Source: Halopseudomonas sp002296055
GTDB lineage: Bacteria > Pseudomonadota > Gammaproteobacteria > Pseudomonadales > Pseudomonadaceae
Assembly: GCF_050876985.1 (NCBI RefSeq)
Contig: NZ_JBPAPP010000002.1
DNA: 64,000 nucleotides
Reading direction: 5' to 3' (one strand)
Part shown: piece after piece, positions 18,181 through 26,191 of the stretch
How positions within the stretch are numbered: position 1 is the first letter of the stretch
Layout: each line of letters starts with the position of its first letter
Program-made: the position numbers and the translations under genes
Notes under the pieces: model-generated
What the model was told of the DNA's origin: nothing
The model's input: the letters and a program-made list of their open reading frames with translations, nothing else
The model's database searches: none

Positions 18181-18981
18181 ATGACAGCCCTCGCCCCCAG
18201 TCTGCTGGCCGCCGGTTTTTATATCAGCGGCATCCTCTACCAGCTGCATTGCCTCGGTAAACGCTTGGCGGTCAATGCCAGCCTGCTGCGCGCCATTGGA
18301 CTGGTCGCGCTGCTGGCCCACGCGGCGAGCCTGTACATCCAGCTGACCACCCCACAAGGCTTTGCCCTGGGTCTGTTCAATATCGCTTCGCTGATCTCCT
18401 GGCTCGTTGTGGCCATGACCCTGGCATCGAGCTTTCGAGCCCCCGTTACCAGCCTGCTGCTCGGCCTTTATCCACTGGCGCTGATCACCGGACTACTGGC
18501 TGGCCTGTTTCCGCAGAACGCCACCACCCTGCCCGCCGGCCAGGAAGGCCTGCTGGTACATATTCTGCTGTCGGTGCTGGCCTACGGCATTCTGACCATC
18601 GCCGCCTTCCAGGCGACCCTGCTGGCGCTGCAGGACTATCAGCTCAAGCACAAGCATCCAACCCGTTTTATTCGTACCTTCCCGCCGCTGCAAACCATGG
18701 AACAGCTGCTGTTCCAGTTCCTGCTGTGTGGTGAGGTACTGCTCACCCTGGCGCTGCTATCGGGCTTTGTCTTCCTGGACAACATGTTCGCCCAGCACCT
18801 GGCGCACAAGACCCTGCTGTCCTGTCTGGCCTGGGTGGTGTTTGGCACGCTGTTGTGGGGCCGCCACTTCCGTGGCTGGCGCGGCAGCAATGCCATCCGC
18901 TGGACACTGGCGGGCTTTCTGCTGCTGATGCTGGCCTACTTCGGCAGCAAGCTGGTGCGCGAATTCCTGCTCGCCGCCTGA
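18181..18981 (+). CDS. ypjD: CcsA/YpjD-type cytochrome c assembly-like membrane protein
   Basis: 266 residues with about eight membrane segments. The ATG at 18181 is preferred over the longer open frame because AAGGAC precedes it and MTALAPSLLAAGFYISG makes a proper first segment. The C-terminal half resembles the CcmC/CcsA fold (KTLLSCLAWVVFGTLLWGRHFRGWRG), known for heme handling, but this YpjD branch has no firm function. Divergent from ffh and followed by the CNNM/CorC gene 29 bases later, an arrangement known in Pseudomonas. Confidence 0.88.
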   Translation: MTALAPSLLAAGFYISGILYQLHCLGKRLAVNASLLRAIGLVALLAHAASLYIQLTTPQGFALGLFNIASLISWLVVAMTLASSFRAPVTSLLLGLYPLALITGLLAGLFPQNATTLPAGQEGLLVHILLSVLAYGILTIAAFQATLLALQDYQLKHKHPTRFIRTFPPLQTMEQLLFQFLLCGEVLLTLALLSGFVFLDNMFAQHLAHKTLLSCLAWVVFGTLLWGRHFRGWRGSNAIRWTLAGFLLLMLAYFGSKLVREFLLAA

Positions 18982-19010
18982 CCCTCTCACGAATCGCCTG
19001 AGGCCTGCCC

Positions 19011-20324
19011 TTGAACGAATCCCATACCGGCCTGCTGTTGATTCTGCTGGTGGTGCTTATCGTGCTGTCGGCTTTCTTCTCCAGCTCCGAAACCAGCATG
19101 ATGAGCCTCAACCGCTACCGGCTGAAGCACCTGAGCAAGGAAGGCCATCGCGCTGCCCGACGCGCTTCTCGCCTGCTGGAGCGGCCCGACCGCCTGCTGG
19201 GCACCATCCTGGTCGGCAACAACATCGTCAATATTCTTGCCGCCTCCATCGCCACGGTGGTAGCGGTCGAGCTGTGGGGCGAAGCCGGTATCGCCATCGC
19301 CACCATGATATTGACCGTGGTGGTGCTGATCTTCGGCGAAATCACGCCAAAGACCCTCGCAGCCCTGCGCCCTGAACTGATCGCCTTCCCGGCCAGCGTC
19401 ATTCTCGCGGCGCTGCAGCGCTTGCTGTATCCGGTCGTCTGGGTGTGCAGCGCCATCAGCAACCAGCTGTTGCGCCTGCTAGGCGTCAACCCGAACGACA
19501 GCAACGGTGACCAACTGACCACCGAAGAATTGCGCACCGTGGTGCGTGAGGCAGGCCTGGGCATCACCCGCAGCCGCCAGAACATGCTGCTGGGCATCCT
19601 CGACCTGGAGAAGATGACGGTCAACGACATCATGATCCCGCGCAACGAGGCTGTCGGCATCGACTTGGATGACGACATGACCGCCATCATCCATCAACTG
19701 CGGACCTGCCACTACACCCGGCTGCCGCTCTATCAGGGCGACATCAACAATGTCACCGGCATCGTGCACATGCGCTCCATCGCGCGCCTGTTGAGCCGCG
19801 GCGAGTTGACCCGCGAAGCACTGATCGGCGCCTGCAAAGAGCCCTACTTCATCCCCGAAAGCACGCCGCTGCACACCCAGCTGTTTAACTTCCAGAAGCA
19901 GAAGCGTCGTATTGCCATCGTGGTTGACGAGTACGGCGACGTGATTGGCCTGGTGACGCTGGAGGATATTCTTGAAGAGATTGTTGGCGACTTCACCACT
20001 GAAATGCTCAGCCTGAGCCAGGATATCCACCCACAGAGCGATGGCACCTACGTTATCGACGGCAGCGCGGCTATCCGCGACATCAACCGCCACCTGCACT
20101 GGAAGCTGCCGGCAGACGGCCCTAAAACGCTGAACGGCCTGATCACCGAGCAACTTGAGAGCATCCCGGAGACCGCCGTCTGCCTGACCACCGGCGGCTA
20201 CCGTATGGAAATTCTGCAGACCAAGGACAATATGGTGAAAAGCGTGCGGATCTGGGATCGCAGCCTGAATCAGCCTACGCCGACCGAAGCACCCGCCACT
20301 GCCGGCTCCGAGAACGCCAGCTGA
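19011..20324 (+). CDS. CNNM/CorC-family membrane protein with CBS domains (HlyC/CorC type)
   Basis: 437 residues. The DUF21/CNNM membrane domain (about 1-190) includes SAFFSSSETSMMSLNRYRLKHL and LVGNNIVNILAAS. Tandem CBS domains follow (about 205-335; DIMIPRNEAVGIDL, RRIAIVVDEYGDVIGLVTLEDILEEIVG), then a C-terminal CorC_HlyC domain. Relatives affect magnesium/cobalt handling; the exact ion is not proven. The start is TTG at 19011: no ATG occurs before the first membrane helix, and a TGAGG lies upstream. Its last 55 bases overlap the convergent SGNH gene. Confidence 0.9.
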   Translation: MNESHTGLLLILLVVLIVLSAFFSSSETSMMSLNRYRLKHLSKEGHRAARRASRLLERPDRLLGTILVGNNIVNILAASIATVVAVELWGEAGIAIATMILTVVVLIFGEITPKTLAALRPELIAFPASVILAALQRLLYPVVWVCSAISNQLLRLLGVNPNDSNGDQLTTEELRTVVREAGLGITRSRQNMLLGILDLEKMTVNDIMIPRNEAVGIDLDDDMTAIIHQLRTCHYTRLPLYQGDINNVTGIVHMRSIARLLSRGELTREALIGACKEPYFIPESTPLHTQLFNFQKQKRRIAIVVDEYGDVIGLVTLEDILEEIVGDFTTEMLSLSQDIHPQSDGTYVIDGSAAIRDINRHLHWKLPADGPKTLNGLITEQLESIPETAVCLTTGGYRMEILQTKDNMVKSVRIWDRSLNQPTPTEAPATAGSENAS

Positions 20325-20944
20325 CGCACGATGCCCGCCGCCCATAATTGATACCCCTCGGCCGAGGGGTGATAGCCATCGCGGGCCAGGTAGTGCGCTT
20401 CAAAGGGCATATCCAGCGACAGGTAGCCTGCCCCCTGCTCCGCCGCAACCCGCTGCACGTCGCGATTCATCAGCCCGGCGCGCAAGCCAAACCAGCCGCG
20501 CAGCGGCTGCGGCAGGGCACGAAAATGCCCCAACGGCGGCACCTCGGTCAGCATAACCTGGCCCGCGCAGTCTTTTAATTGTTCAACAAGGCACTGCAGA
20601 TTGTGCCGCCAACGCGGCCGTGGAGTCAGGTGGGTAGTGTCGTTGACGCCCAACACAATCAACGCCAGATCCCATTGCCGATCAACCACCTGTGGCAACA
20701 GGTCTCGGATACAGTCGGCAGCCACCGCGCCATTGCGCCCAGCTGCTTGCCATTGCACCGCACGCCCCAGCAGCTGCGCCAGCTGTAACGCCAATTGACC
20801 GCTGAGTGCCTGCTGCTGGTTGTCGACGCCGACACCCGCCACCGTGGACTCACCAATCAGCAGCAAGCGCAGCGGCGCCTGCTCAACACCATCGGGCGCC
20901 GGCACCAGGCCCTGCCAGGGCGTTGCCGCGTCCGGCAGGCGCAA
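20270..20944 (-). CDS. SGNH/GDSL-type lipase-esterase (start uncertain)
   Basis: 224 residues from the TTG at 20944. SGNH blocks are visible: GES (nucleophile serine, LLIGESTVAG), glycine block, GVND (IVLGVNDTT) and DGYHPS with the catalytic Asp and His. The same frame continues upstream with a hydrophobic stretch (WWYLAAPALPLLL) followed by WVKRTALRLP, which looks like a genuine N-terminal anchor. The only start-like codon that would include it is a CTG at 21022 overlapping the purT stop as CTGA. The gene overlaps the end of the CNNM gene by 55 bases. Substrate unknown; esterase activity is inferred from the motifs. Confidence 0.82.
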   Translation of the reverse strand: MRLPDAATPWQGLVPAPDGVEQAPLRLLLIGESTVAGVGVDNQQQALSGQLALQLAQLLGRAVQWQAAGRNGAVAADCIRDLLPQVVDRQWDLALIVLGVNDTTHLTPRPRWRHNLQCLVEQLKDCAGQVMLTEVPPLGHFRALPQPLRGWFGLRAGLMNRDVQRVAAEQGAGYLSLDMPFEAHYLARDGYHPSAEGYQLWAAGIVRQLAFSEPAVAGASVGVG

Positions 20945-21018
20945 CGCGGTACGCTTGACCCAAATGGCTTGCGGCAGCAGCAGCGGCAGGGCCGGTGCTG
21001 CCAGATACCACCAATTAC

Positions 21019-22200
21019 TCAGAGCTTGACCTCAACAGCGCCAGCGGCGCGCACCGCCTTGGCCACCGCCGTATCAATTGACTCGTCAAGCGCCAGCGCC
21101 ACGCCCATGCGCCGCTGGCCGTCCACCTCTGGCTTACCGAACAGGCGCAGCTGAGTATCCGGCTCGGCCAGCGCCGCGCCCAGATTGCCGAAGCTGACAT
21201 TGGCCGACTGCCCCTGCACCAGAATCACCGCCGAGGCCGAGGGCCCCTGTTGACGAATCACCGGAATCGGCAAACCCAGAATGGCCCGGGCGTGCAGGGC
21301 AAACTCCGACAGATCCTGTGAGATCAGCGTCACCAGACCGGTATCGTGCGGGCGCGGCGACACTTCGCTGAACCAGACCTGATCGCCCTTCACGAACAAC
21401 TCGACGCCAAACACCCCGCGACCGCCCAGCGCCTCGGTAACGGTGGAAGCAACCCGCTTGGCCTCAGCCAGCGCCCCTTCACTCATTGCCTGCGGCTGCC
21501 AGGACTCGCGGTAGTCACCCGCCTCCTGCCGATGCCCGATAGGCTCGCAGAAGGACGTGCCGTCAATGTGCCGTACCGTCAGTAGCGTGATTTCATAATC
21601 AAAGTCGACAAACCCCTCAACAATCACCCGGCCCTGACCAGCACGACCGCCGGACTGGGCGTACTCCCAGGCAGCGTCGATGTCAGCATTCTCGCGCACC
21701 AGACTCTGGCCCTTGCCGGAGGAGCTCATCACCGGCTTGACCACACAGGGCAGGCCAATGGCTGCGACCGCAGCGCGGTAGTCTTCCAGGGTGTCAGCAA
21801 AGCGATAAGGCGAGGTCGGCAGCTCCAGGGTTTCGGCAGCCAGGCGGCGAATACCCTCGCGGTCCATGGTCAGGCGAGCGGCCTCGGCGGTGGGTACCAC
21901 CTTGTAACCCTCGGACTCCAGCTCGACCAGCGTGGGCGTGGCAATCGCTTCAATTTCCGGCACGATGTAATCCGGCTGCTCGGCCTCGATGACTTCACGC
22001 AGGGCCTGGCCGTCGAGCATGCTGATCACATGACTGCGATGAGCGACCTGCATGGCCGGTGCGTTGTCGTAGCGGTCTACCGCGATAACCTCGCAGCCAA
22101 GGCGCTGCAGCTCGATGGCCACCTCCTTGCCCAACTCACCCGAACCCAGCAGCAGTACCCGGGTTGCGTCGTCTGCGTAGGGCGTGCCAATTACCGTCAT
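21019..22200 (-). CDS. purT: Formate-dependent phosphoribosylglycinamide formyltransferase PurT
   Basis: 393 residues. An N-terminal pre-ATP-grasp domain (VLLLGSGELGKEVAIELQRLG) is followed by an ATP-grasp fold with VVKPVMSSSGKGQS and VWFSEVSPRPHDTGLVTL. It formylates GAR using formate and ATP in purine synthesis. It overlaps the DUF1289 gene upstream by 4 bases (ATGA), and lies in a run DUF1289-purT after a gamma-carbonic anhydrase-like gene. Confidence 0.97.
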   Translation of the reverse strand: MTVIGTPYADDATRVLLLGSGELGKEVAIELQRLGCEVIAVDRYDNAPAMQVAHRSHVISMLDGQALREVIEAEQPDYIVPEIEAIATPTLVELESEGYKVVPTAEAARLTMDREGIRRLAAETLELPTSPYRFADTLEDYRAAVAAIGLPCVVKPVMSSSGKGQSLVRENADIDAAWEYAQSGGRAGQGRVIVEGFVDFDYEITLLTVRHIDGTSFCEPIGHRQEAGDYRESWQPQAMSEGALAEAKRVASTVTEALGGRGVFGVELFVKGDQVWFSEVSPRPHDTGLVTLISQDLSEFALHARAILGLPIPVIRQQGPSASAVILVQGQSANVSFGNLGAALAEPDTQLRLFGKPEVDGQRRMGVALALDESIDTAVAKAVRAAGAVEVKL

Positions 22201-22418
22201 GCCTGTTTACCTTGCAAAGTTGAATGGGTGGCCGTGTCGATCCACAGCCCTTGTCCGCGGGCGCGGGTTTGGCAAAGCGCCAGCACCTCACGCCGCTGCT
22301 CGTCGCTCATACGCCCCCAGGTAGCGATTTCCAAACCGCTGCGCTGGCAGCCAGTACAGATATCGTTGTCGTCCAGCGCGCAAATACTGACGCAAGGGGA
22401 GCGGACTGGCGTAGTCAT
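22197..22418 (-). CDS. DUF1289 small cysteine protein
   Basis: 73 residues. The N-terminal half holds the family cysteine pattern SPCVSICALD and DICTGCQRS, followed by EIATWGRMSDEQRREVLALC. Four cysteines in CxxxC...CxxC spacing suggest a metal site, but no function is known. It overlaps purT by 4 bases and the carbonic anhydrase-like gene by 1 base, so all three are probably one transcript. Confidence 0.88.
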   Translation of the reverse strand: MTTPVRSPCVSICALDDNDICTGCQRSGLEIATWGRMSDEQRREVLALCQTRARGQGLWIDTATHSTLQGKQA

Positions 22419-22942
22419 CAGTCTTCCTGCACCTTGAGCTGCTCACGGAAGCGCTTGGCGTTCTGCACGTAATGCGCTGCGCTCAGCTCCAGCATCTTTT
22501 TCTGCTGCTCGTTCAGGGTTTTCACCACTTTACCCGGTGACCCCATAACCAGCGAGCCATCAGGGATTTCCTTGCCCTCGGGGATCAGGCTGTTGGCGCC
22601 AATGATGCAGTGCTTGCCAATCTTCGCACCGTTGAGCACCACCGCATTGATGCCGATCAAGCTGTAATCACCCACGGTGCAGCCGTGCAGCATGGCGTTA
22701 TGGCCGACGGTAATACCCTTGCCGAGGGTCAGCGGCACACCGCTGTCGGCGTGCATCACGGCGCCGTCCTGCACGTTACTGTGCTCGCCCACGGTAATAC
22801 GCTCAACATCACCACGAATCACTGCACCAAACCAGACGTTGGCGCCGGCTTCCAGCGTGACCTTGCCGATCACCGCTGCGCTGTCGGCAATCCAGGCGTC
22901 CTCGGCCATCTGTACACGGTCCTCACCCAGGCTGTACTTCAT
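22418..22942 (-). CDS. Gamma-carbonic anhydrase-like hexapeptide-repeat protein
   Basis: 174 residues forming a left-handed beta-helix of hexapeptide repeats (AAVIGKVTLEAGANVWFG, GVPLTLGKGITVG), with a C-terminal helix. The three zinc-ligand histidines of the gamma class are present at H64, H81 and H86 (VMHADSG, VGHNAMLHG). Carbonic anhydrase activity is not guaranteed in this YrdA/PaaY-like branch. Nine bases separate it from the Nudix gene upstream on the same strand. Confidence 0.9.
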   Translation of the reverse strand: MKYSLGEDRVQMAEDAWIADSAAVIGKVTLEAGANVWFGAVIRGDVERITVGEHSNVQDGAVMHADSGVPLTLGKGITVGHNAMLHGCTVGDYSLIGINAVVLNGAKIGKHCIIGANSLIPEGKEIPDGSLVMGSPGKVVKTLNEQQKKMLELSAAHYVQNAKRFREQLKVQED

Positions 22943-22951
22943 GTGCTGCTC

Positions 22952-23551
22952 CTAGTTTTTATCCTGCCCGTCAAAGGGGGTATGCAACTGAATACCGGCA
23001 GCAAAACCGGTATTCATAAATTCAACCAGCATGAGGGCGGTCAGGCCCCAGATCTTGAAGCCCTCAAAGCGATAACTTGGCACGTACCAGCTGCGCCCTT
23101 CGTAATCGATGCGATGGGTCATCTCGCGGCGGTCTTCCATAAAGAAGTCGACCGGCACGCGGAAAACCTCGGCGATTTCGCTATCGTTGGGGATGATCTC
23201 AAAGTGCTCAGGCACCAGCCCGACATAAGGGGTGACCTTGATGCCAAAACGCGACACCAGTGAGTCCATTGGGCCCACCACGTCCACCATCTGCGGCTGC
23301 AGGCCAATCTCTTCATGCGCTTCGCGCAGGGCGGTAAAGCACAGGTCCACATCACCGGGATCACGGCGACCACCGGGAAAGGCCACCTCACCGGAATGGG
23401 TCGACATGCGCTGTGAGCGCAGGGTCAGAATGATTTCCGGGCGGTCATTTACGCGGGTGACCGGGATCAGCACTCCCGCCTCCGGCAGCCCCGGAGCCTC
23501 CACCTGTCGAGGGGTGTGGTTCTGCACCCGCATGCGCATCTCTTCAAGCAT
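22952..23551 (-). CDS. Nudix hydrolase, CoA pyrophosphatase-like
   Basis: 199 residues from the ATG at 23551. That start (MLEEMRMRVQ) matches the family and has CGAGGA upstream; the frame is open to 23713, but the extra 54 residues are not family-like. The Nudix box reads GGRRDPGDVDLCFTALREAHEEIG, split here as GGRRDPGD...REAHEEIG. A preceding SGEVAFPGG and RSQRMSTH suit the CoA-cleaving subgroup. It probably opens the operon running into the gamma-CA, DUF1289 and purT genes. Confidence 0.87.
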   Translation of the reverse strand: MLEEMRMRVQNHTPRQVEAPGLPEAGVLIPVTRVNDRPEIILTLRSQRMSTHSGEVAFPGGRRDPGDVDLCFTALREAHEEIGLQPQMVDVVGPMDSLVSRFGIKVTPYVGLVPEHFEIIPNDSEIAEVFRVPVDFFMEDRREMTHRIDYEGRSWYVPSYRFEGFKIWGLTALMLVEFMNTGFAAGIQLHTPFDGQDKN

Positions 23552-23711
23552 GCAAAAATCCTCGTTTATTTCCTCAATGATGGCATGATCATCAGGGCAG
23601 AACCAGCCGCACCACGGCGTGAATACCGGCCGATAGGCGGCTGGCGCTTGCCGTCTGCGCGCAGCATCAGCAAGATAGGGCCAGACCATTGCAGCCTGCC
23701 GGAATACCACC

Positions 23712-24263
23712 ATGAAGTTTTGTAGCGAGTGCGGTCAGTCGGTTACCGCACGCGTCCCTGATGGAGACACCCGTTCGCGGTTCATTTGCGACCACTGCGA
23801 GACCATCCACTACCAGAATCCGCGCATCGTCGCCGGCTGTCTGGCTGTGCATGAACAACAGGTGCTGCTGTGCCGCCGTGCGATCGAGCCGCGCATGGGC
23901 TACTGGACGCTGCCGGCCGGCTTCATGGAAAACGGCGAAACAACCGAAGAGGCCGCCCTGCGCGAAACCTGGGAAGAAGCCCGCGCGCGTCTGCAATCGC
24001 AGCAGCTGTATATGCTGTTCAACCTGCCGCACATCAATCAGGTATACATGTTTTTCCGCGGCGAGCTGGCCGACCTGGACTTTAGCGCCGGCGAGGAAAG
24101 CCTTGAGGTACGACTGTTCCACGAGGCCGATATCCCCTGGGACGAGCTGGCCTTCCCTACCATTGGCAAGACGCTGAAGCAGTACTTCATTGATCGCCAG
24201 CAACAGCACTATCCGGTACACATGCGCGACATTACCTACCGTCCGGGGCAGGTCCGTCGATGA
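23712..24263 (+). CDS. Nudix hydrolase with N-terminal zinc ribbon
   Basis: 183 residues. An N-terminal zinc ribbon (CSECG at 4-8, CDHC at about 26-29) precedes the Nudix domain. The Nudix box starts GFMENGETTEEAALRETWEE, with the usual REx2EE core. Such proteins in proteobacteria are annotated as NADH pyrophosphatase-like or ADP-ribose-type hydrolases; the substrate is not determined. It overlaps the following L,D-transpeptidase gene by 4 bases (ATGA) and runs divergently from the CoA-type Nudix gene. Confidence 0.9.
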   Translation: MKFCSECGQSVTARVPDGDTRSRFICDHCETIHYQNPRIVAGCLAVHEQQVLLCRRAIEPRMGYWTLPAGFMENGETTEEAALRETWEEARARLQSQQLYMLFNLPHINQVYMFFRGELADLDFSAGEESLEVRLFHEADIPWDELAFPTIGKTLKQYFIDRQQQHYPVHMRDITYRPGQVRR

Positions 24264-24748
24264 GAATACTCAGCCTGCTGCTCTGCTGCCTGCTTAGCCT
24301 GCCGGTGCTAGCGGCACAGCCGCCGATCGATCGCCTGCTGGTGAAAAAAGCCGAGCGTCGTCTGCAGATCATCAGCAACGGCGAAGTACTGCACGAATAC
24401 CGAATATCGCTCGGCCGCCAACCGGTCGGTCACAAGCGCCAGCAAGGTGATCAGCGCACACCCGAGGGCATTTACAGCATCGACTGGCGCCACGAAAGCG
24501 AGCAGTACAACCTCAGCCTGCATCTGGATTACCCCAACCTCAAAGACCGCCAAGCCGCCTTCGAGGACGGTATTGAGGACCCTGGTGGCATGATCATGAT
24601 CCACGGCACCCCAATCGACGAGGAGTATCCGGAGTGGTACTTCAAGGGGCTGGACTGGACCAATGGCTGCATTGCGCTGGGCAACGCCGAAATGCGCGAG
24701 CTGTGGGAGCTGGTACCTGACGGCACGCTGGTCGAAATACAGCCCTGA
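24260..24748 (+). CDS. Periplasmic L,D-transpeptidase (YkuD family)
   Basis: 162 residues. The signal peptide is MRILSLLLCCLLSLPVLAA. The YkuD catalytic motif has H115 (MIHGTP) and nucleophile C137 (TNGCIALGN). The protein is a single short catalytic domain without LysM or peptidoglycan-binding modules, so it could act in cross-linking, lipoprotein attachment or another periplasmic transpeptidation. It is translationally coupled to the zinc-ribbon Nudix gene (ATGA overlap). Confidence 0.9.
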   Translation: MRILSLLLCCLLSLPVLAAQPPIDRLLVKKAERRLQIISNGEVLHEYRISLGRQPVGHKRQQGDQRTPEGIYSIDWRHESEQYNLSLHLDYPNLKDRQAAFEDGIEDPGGMIMIHGTPIDEEYPEWYFKGLDWTNGCIALGNAEMRELWELVPDGTLVEIQP

Positions 24749-24757
24749 GCAGCAGGC

Positions 24758-25081
24758 TCAGCAGCCCATCAAGCCCGCTTCCAGACGCCAGACATCAAAC
24801 GCCGGCTCCTCATAGGGATGCGCCTTTCGCAAGGCGGCAATCGCCGCCTCGATACAGTCTGCAGCACACAGCAGCTCCACCCGATACTCGGCGACGCGCT
24901 CGATCTCGCCCTGCTGGCCGATAAACGGCTGGCTGCCAGCCAACGGCCGAAACTGCCCTTCACCCAGCACCTGCCAGCTGCAGCAGTCATAGTCACCAAG
25001 ACGGCCGGCGCCGGCGGCAAACACCGCCTGCTTGACCGCCTCCACATGACTGGCCGGCACAAAGAAACACAGTTTGAACAT
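24758..25081 (-). CDS. YqfO/NIF3-insert-like small protein
   Basis: 107 residues from the ATG at 25081, preceded by GGGAGG. The sequence has the ferredoxin-like pattern of the domain found inserted in YqfO/NIF3 proteins: GAGRLGDYDCCSW, GEGQFRPLAGSQPFIG and a C-terminal HPYEEPAFDVW. Here it stands alone. The NIF3 protein at 49525-50283 lacks this insert. The function is unknown; the CutA/PII-like fold suggests ligand or metal binding. Convergent with the L,D-transpeptidase gene. Confidence 0.85.
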   Translation of the reverse strand: MFKLCFFVPASHVEAVKQAVFAAGAGRLGDYDCCSWQVLGEGQFRPLAGSQPFIGQQGEIERVAEYRVELLCAADCIEAAIAALRKAHPYEEPAFDVWRLEAGLMGC

Positions 25082-25154
25082 ACCTTCCCTCCTACCCTCA
25101 CGGCGCGCCACAGCAGCTACGCTATATAGACCTCAGCCATCACCGGAGCCGCCT

Positions 25155-25478
25155 ATGACTATCGACAGCAACCGTTTGCTGCTGGAGCTGGAAAAACTGC
25201 GTCGCGAGATCAACCGCAACGTCATCAACCCGGCCATCCCGGAACTCAGCATCGACGCGCTGACCCCGCTACTAGGCATGGTCGCGCAAAGCCGCAAGGC
25301 CTATCTCCGCTGCCTGCTGGATATGGCCGAACAGAGCGCCGGCGCACCCCCGAGTGAGGAGCAGATCCTCCGCCTGCGCGCTCACCGAGAGACCTACGAT
25401 GAACTGGTCAGCGCCGTGAATGCGCTGGAAACCGCCATTCAGCGCGACTATCTGGACGTGCGCGTCAACCGTCGCTGA
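25155..25478 (+). CDS. Small helical protein of unknown function
   Basis: 107 residues starting MTIDSNRLLLELEKLRREINR, with CCGGAG about 7 bases upstream. The protein is almost entirely predicted helix with heptad character, no signal peptide and no cysteine cluster. I do not recognise a family. It is divergent from the YqfO-like gene, and its last 14 bases overlap the convergent TetR gene. Confidence 0.65.
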   Translation: MTIDSNRLLLELEKLRREINRNVINPAIPELSIDALTPLLGMVAQSRKAYLRCLLDMAEQSAGAPPSEEQILRLRAHRETYDELVSAVNALETAIQRDYLDVRVNRR

Positions 25479-26115
25479 GCCCTTGCGGGTTGGACAGCAG
25501 GCGCAAGCAGCTGTACAGCTGAGCAGCCACTACTGCCTCCAGGCGCTCGGCGGGCAACTCGACCAGCAATGCATAGCGACGCGCGCCCCAAACCATCAGA
25601 TGCAAGGCTTCCAGCTGCGCCTCTGAGGGCATGGCCGGCAAATCGTCCGCAGCCTCCAGCACCCGGCGCCAGGCCTGCAGCAACTCGCTGTAGGCACGTT
25701 GCTGGTGTTTCGCTTCGGCTATCGCCGGCTCCAGCTCCAGCATCTGCGGATGGAACCAGGCTGCATCGCCAGCCACACCGCCCAGCAGCCGCACCAGACG
25801 CTCGACACGCTGCTGCCAGCTCAGCCCCACCGGGCTTACCGCCTGCTCTTGCACCGCGTGCAGCAGTCGCTCGATGCAATAGCGCACATACCCCGAGTGC
25901 AAGGCCTCCTTGCTGGGAAAGTAGTCATACAGGGTGCCCACCGCCACGCCGGCCTCCAGCGCGACAGCCCGCGTCGTGATGCGCTGCCAGCCATCGCGCT
26001 GCCAAATCCGAACATAGGTATCGAAAATCGCTTGCACTGTGACCTTGGCGCGCGCCTGGGTAGGCCGTTTCAGCGGCTTGTTGCGCGCTTGGGGGGGCGT
26101 TGGTTTGCTGGTCAT
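25465..26115 (-). CDS. TetR-family transcriptional regulator
   Basis: 216 residues from the ATG at 26115 (MTSKPTPPQARNKPLK), chosen because the longer frame adds a non-family leader. The N-terminal DNA-binding domain reads VQAIFDTYVRIWQRDGWQRITT, then AVALEAGVAVGTLYDYFPSKEALH (about residues 25-70), a textbook TetR helix-turn-helix. The C-terminal ligand domain is unassigned. It is divergent from the DUF2855 gene across 76 bases, so that gene is the likely target. I could not find a clear palindrome in the gap. Confidence 0.92.
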   Translation of the reverse strand: MTSKPTPPQARNKPLKRPTQARAKVTVQAIFDTYVRIWQRDGWQRITTRAVALEAGVAVGTLYDYFPSKEALHSGYVRYCIERLLHAVQEQAVSPVGLSWQQRVERLVRLLGGVAGDAAWFHPQMLELEPAIAEAKHQQRAYSELLQAWRRVLEAADDLPAMPSEAQLEALHLMVWGARRYALLVELPAERLEAVVAAQLYSCLRLLSNPQGLSDG

Positions 26116-26191
26116 GGAATTCCGAACCCGGTGATCAGACAGACAGGCTACAGTCATCGCACAACGGATTCACCCCCAATCGGAGCAGAAC

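Noticed and set aside
23552..23713. N-terminal extension of the CoA-type Nudix frame up to the divergent Nudix start
   Set aside because: The frame is open, but the added 54 residues are unlike the family, and the ATG at 23551 has a good ribosome site.
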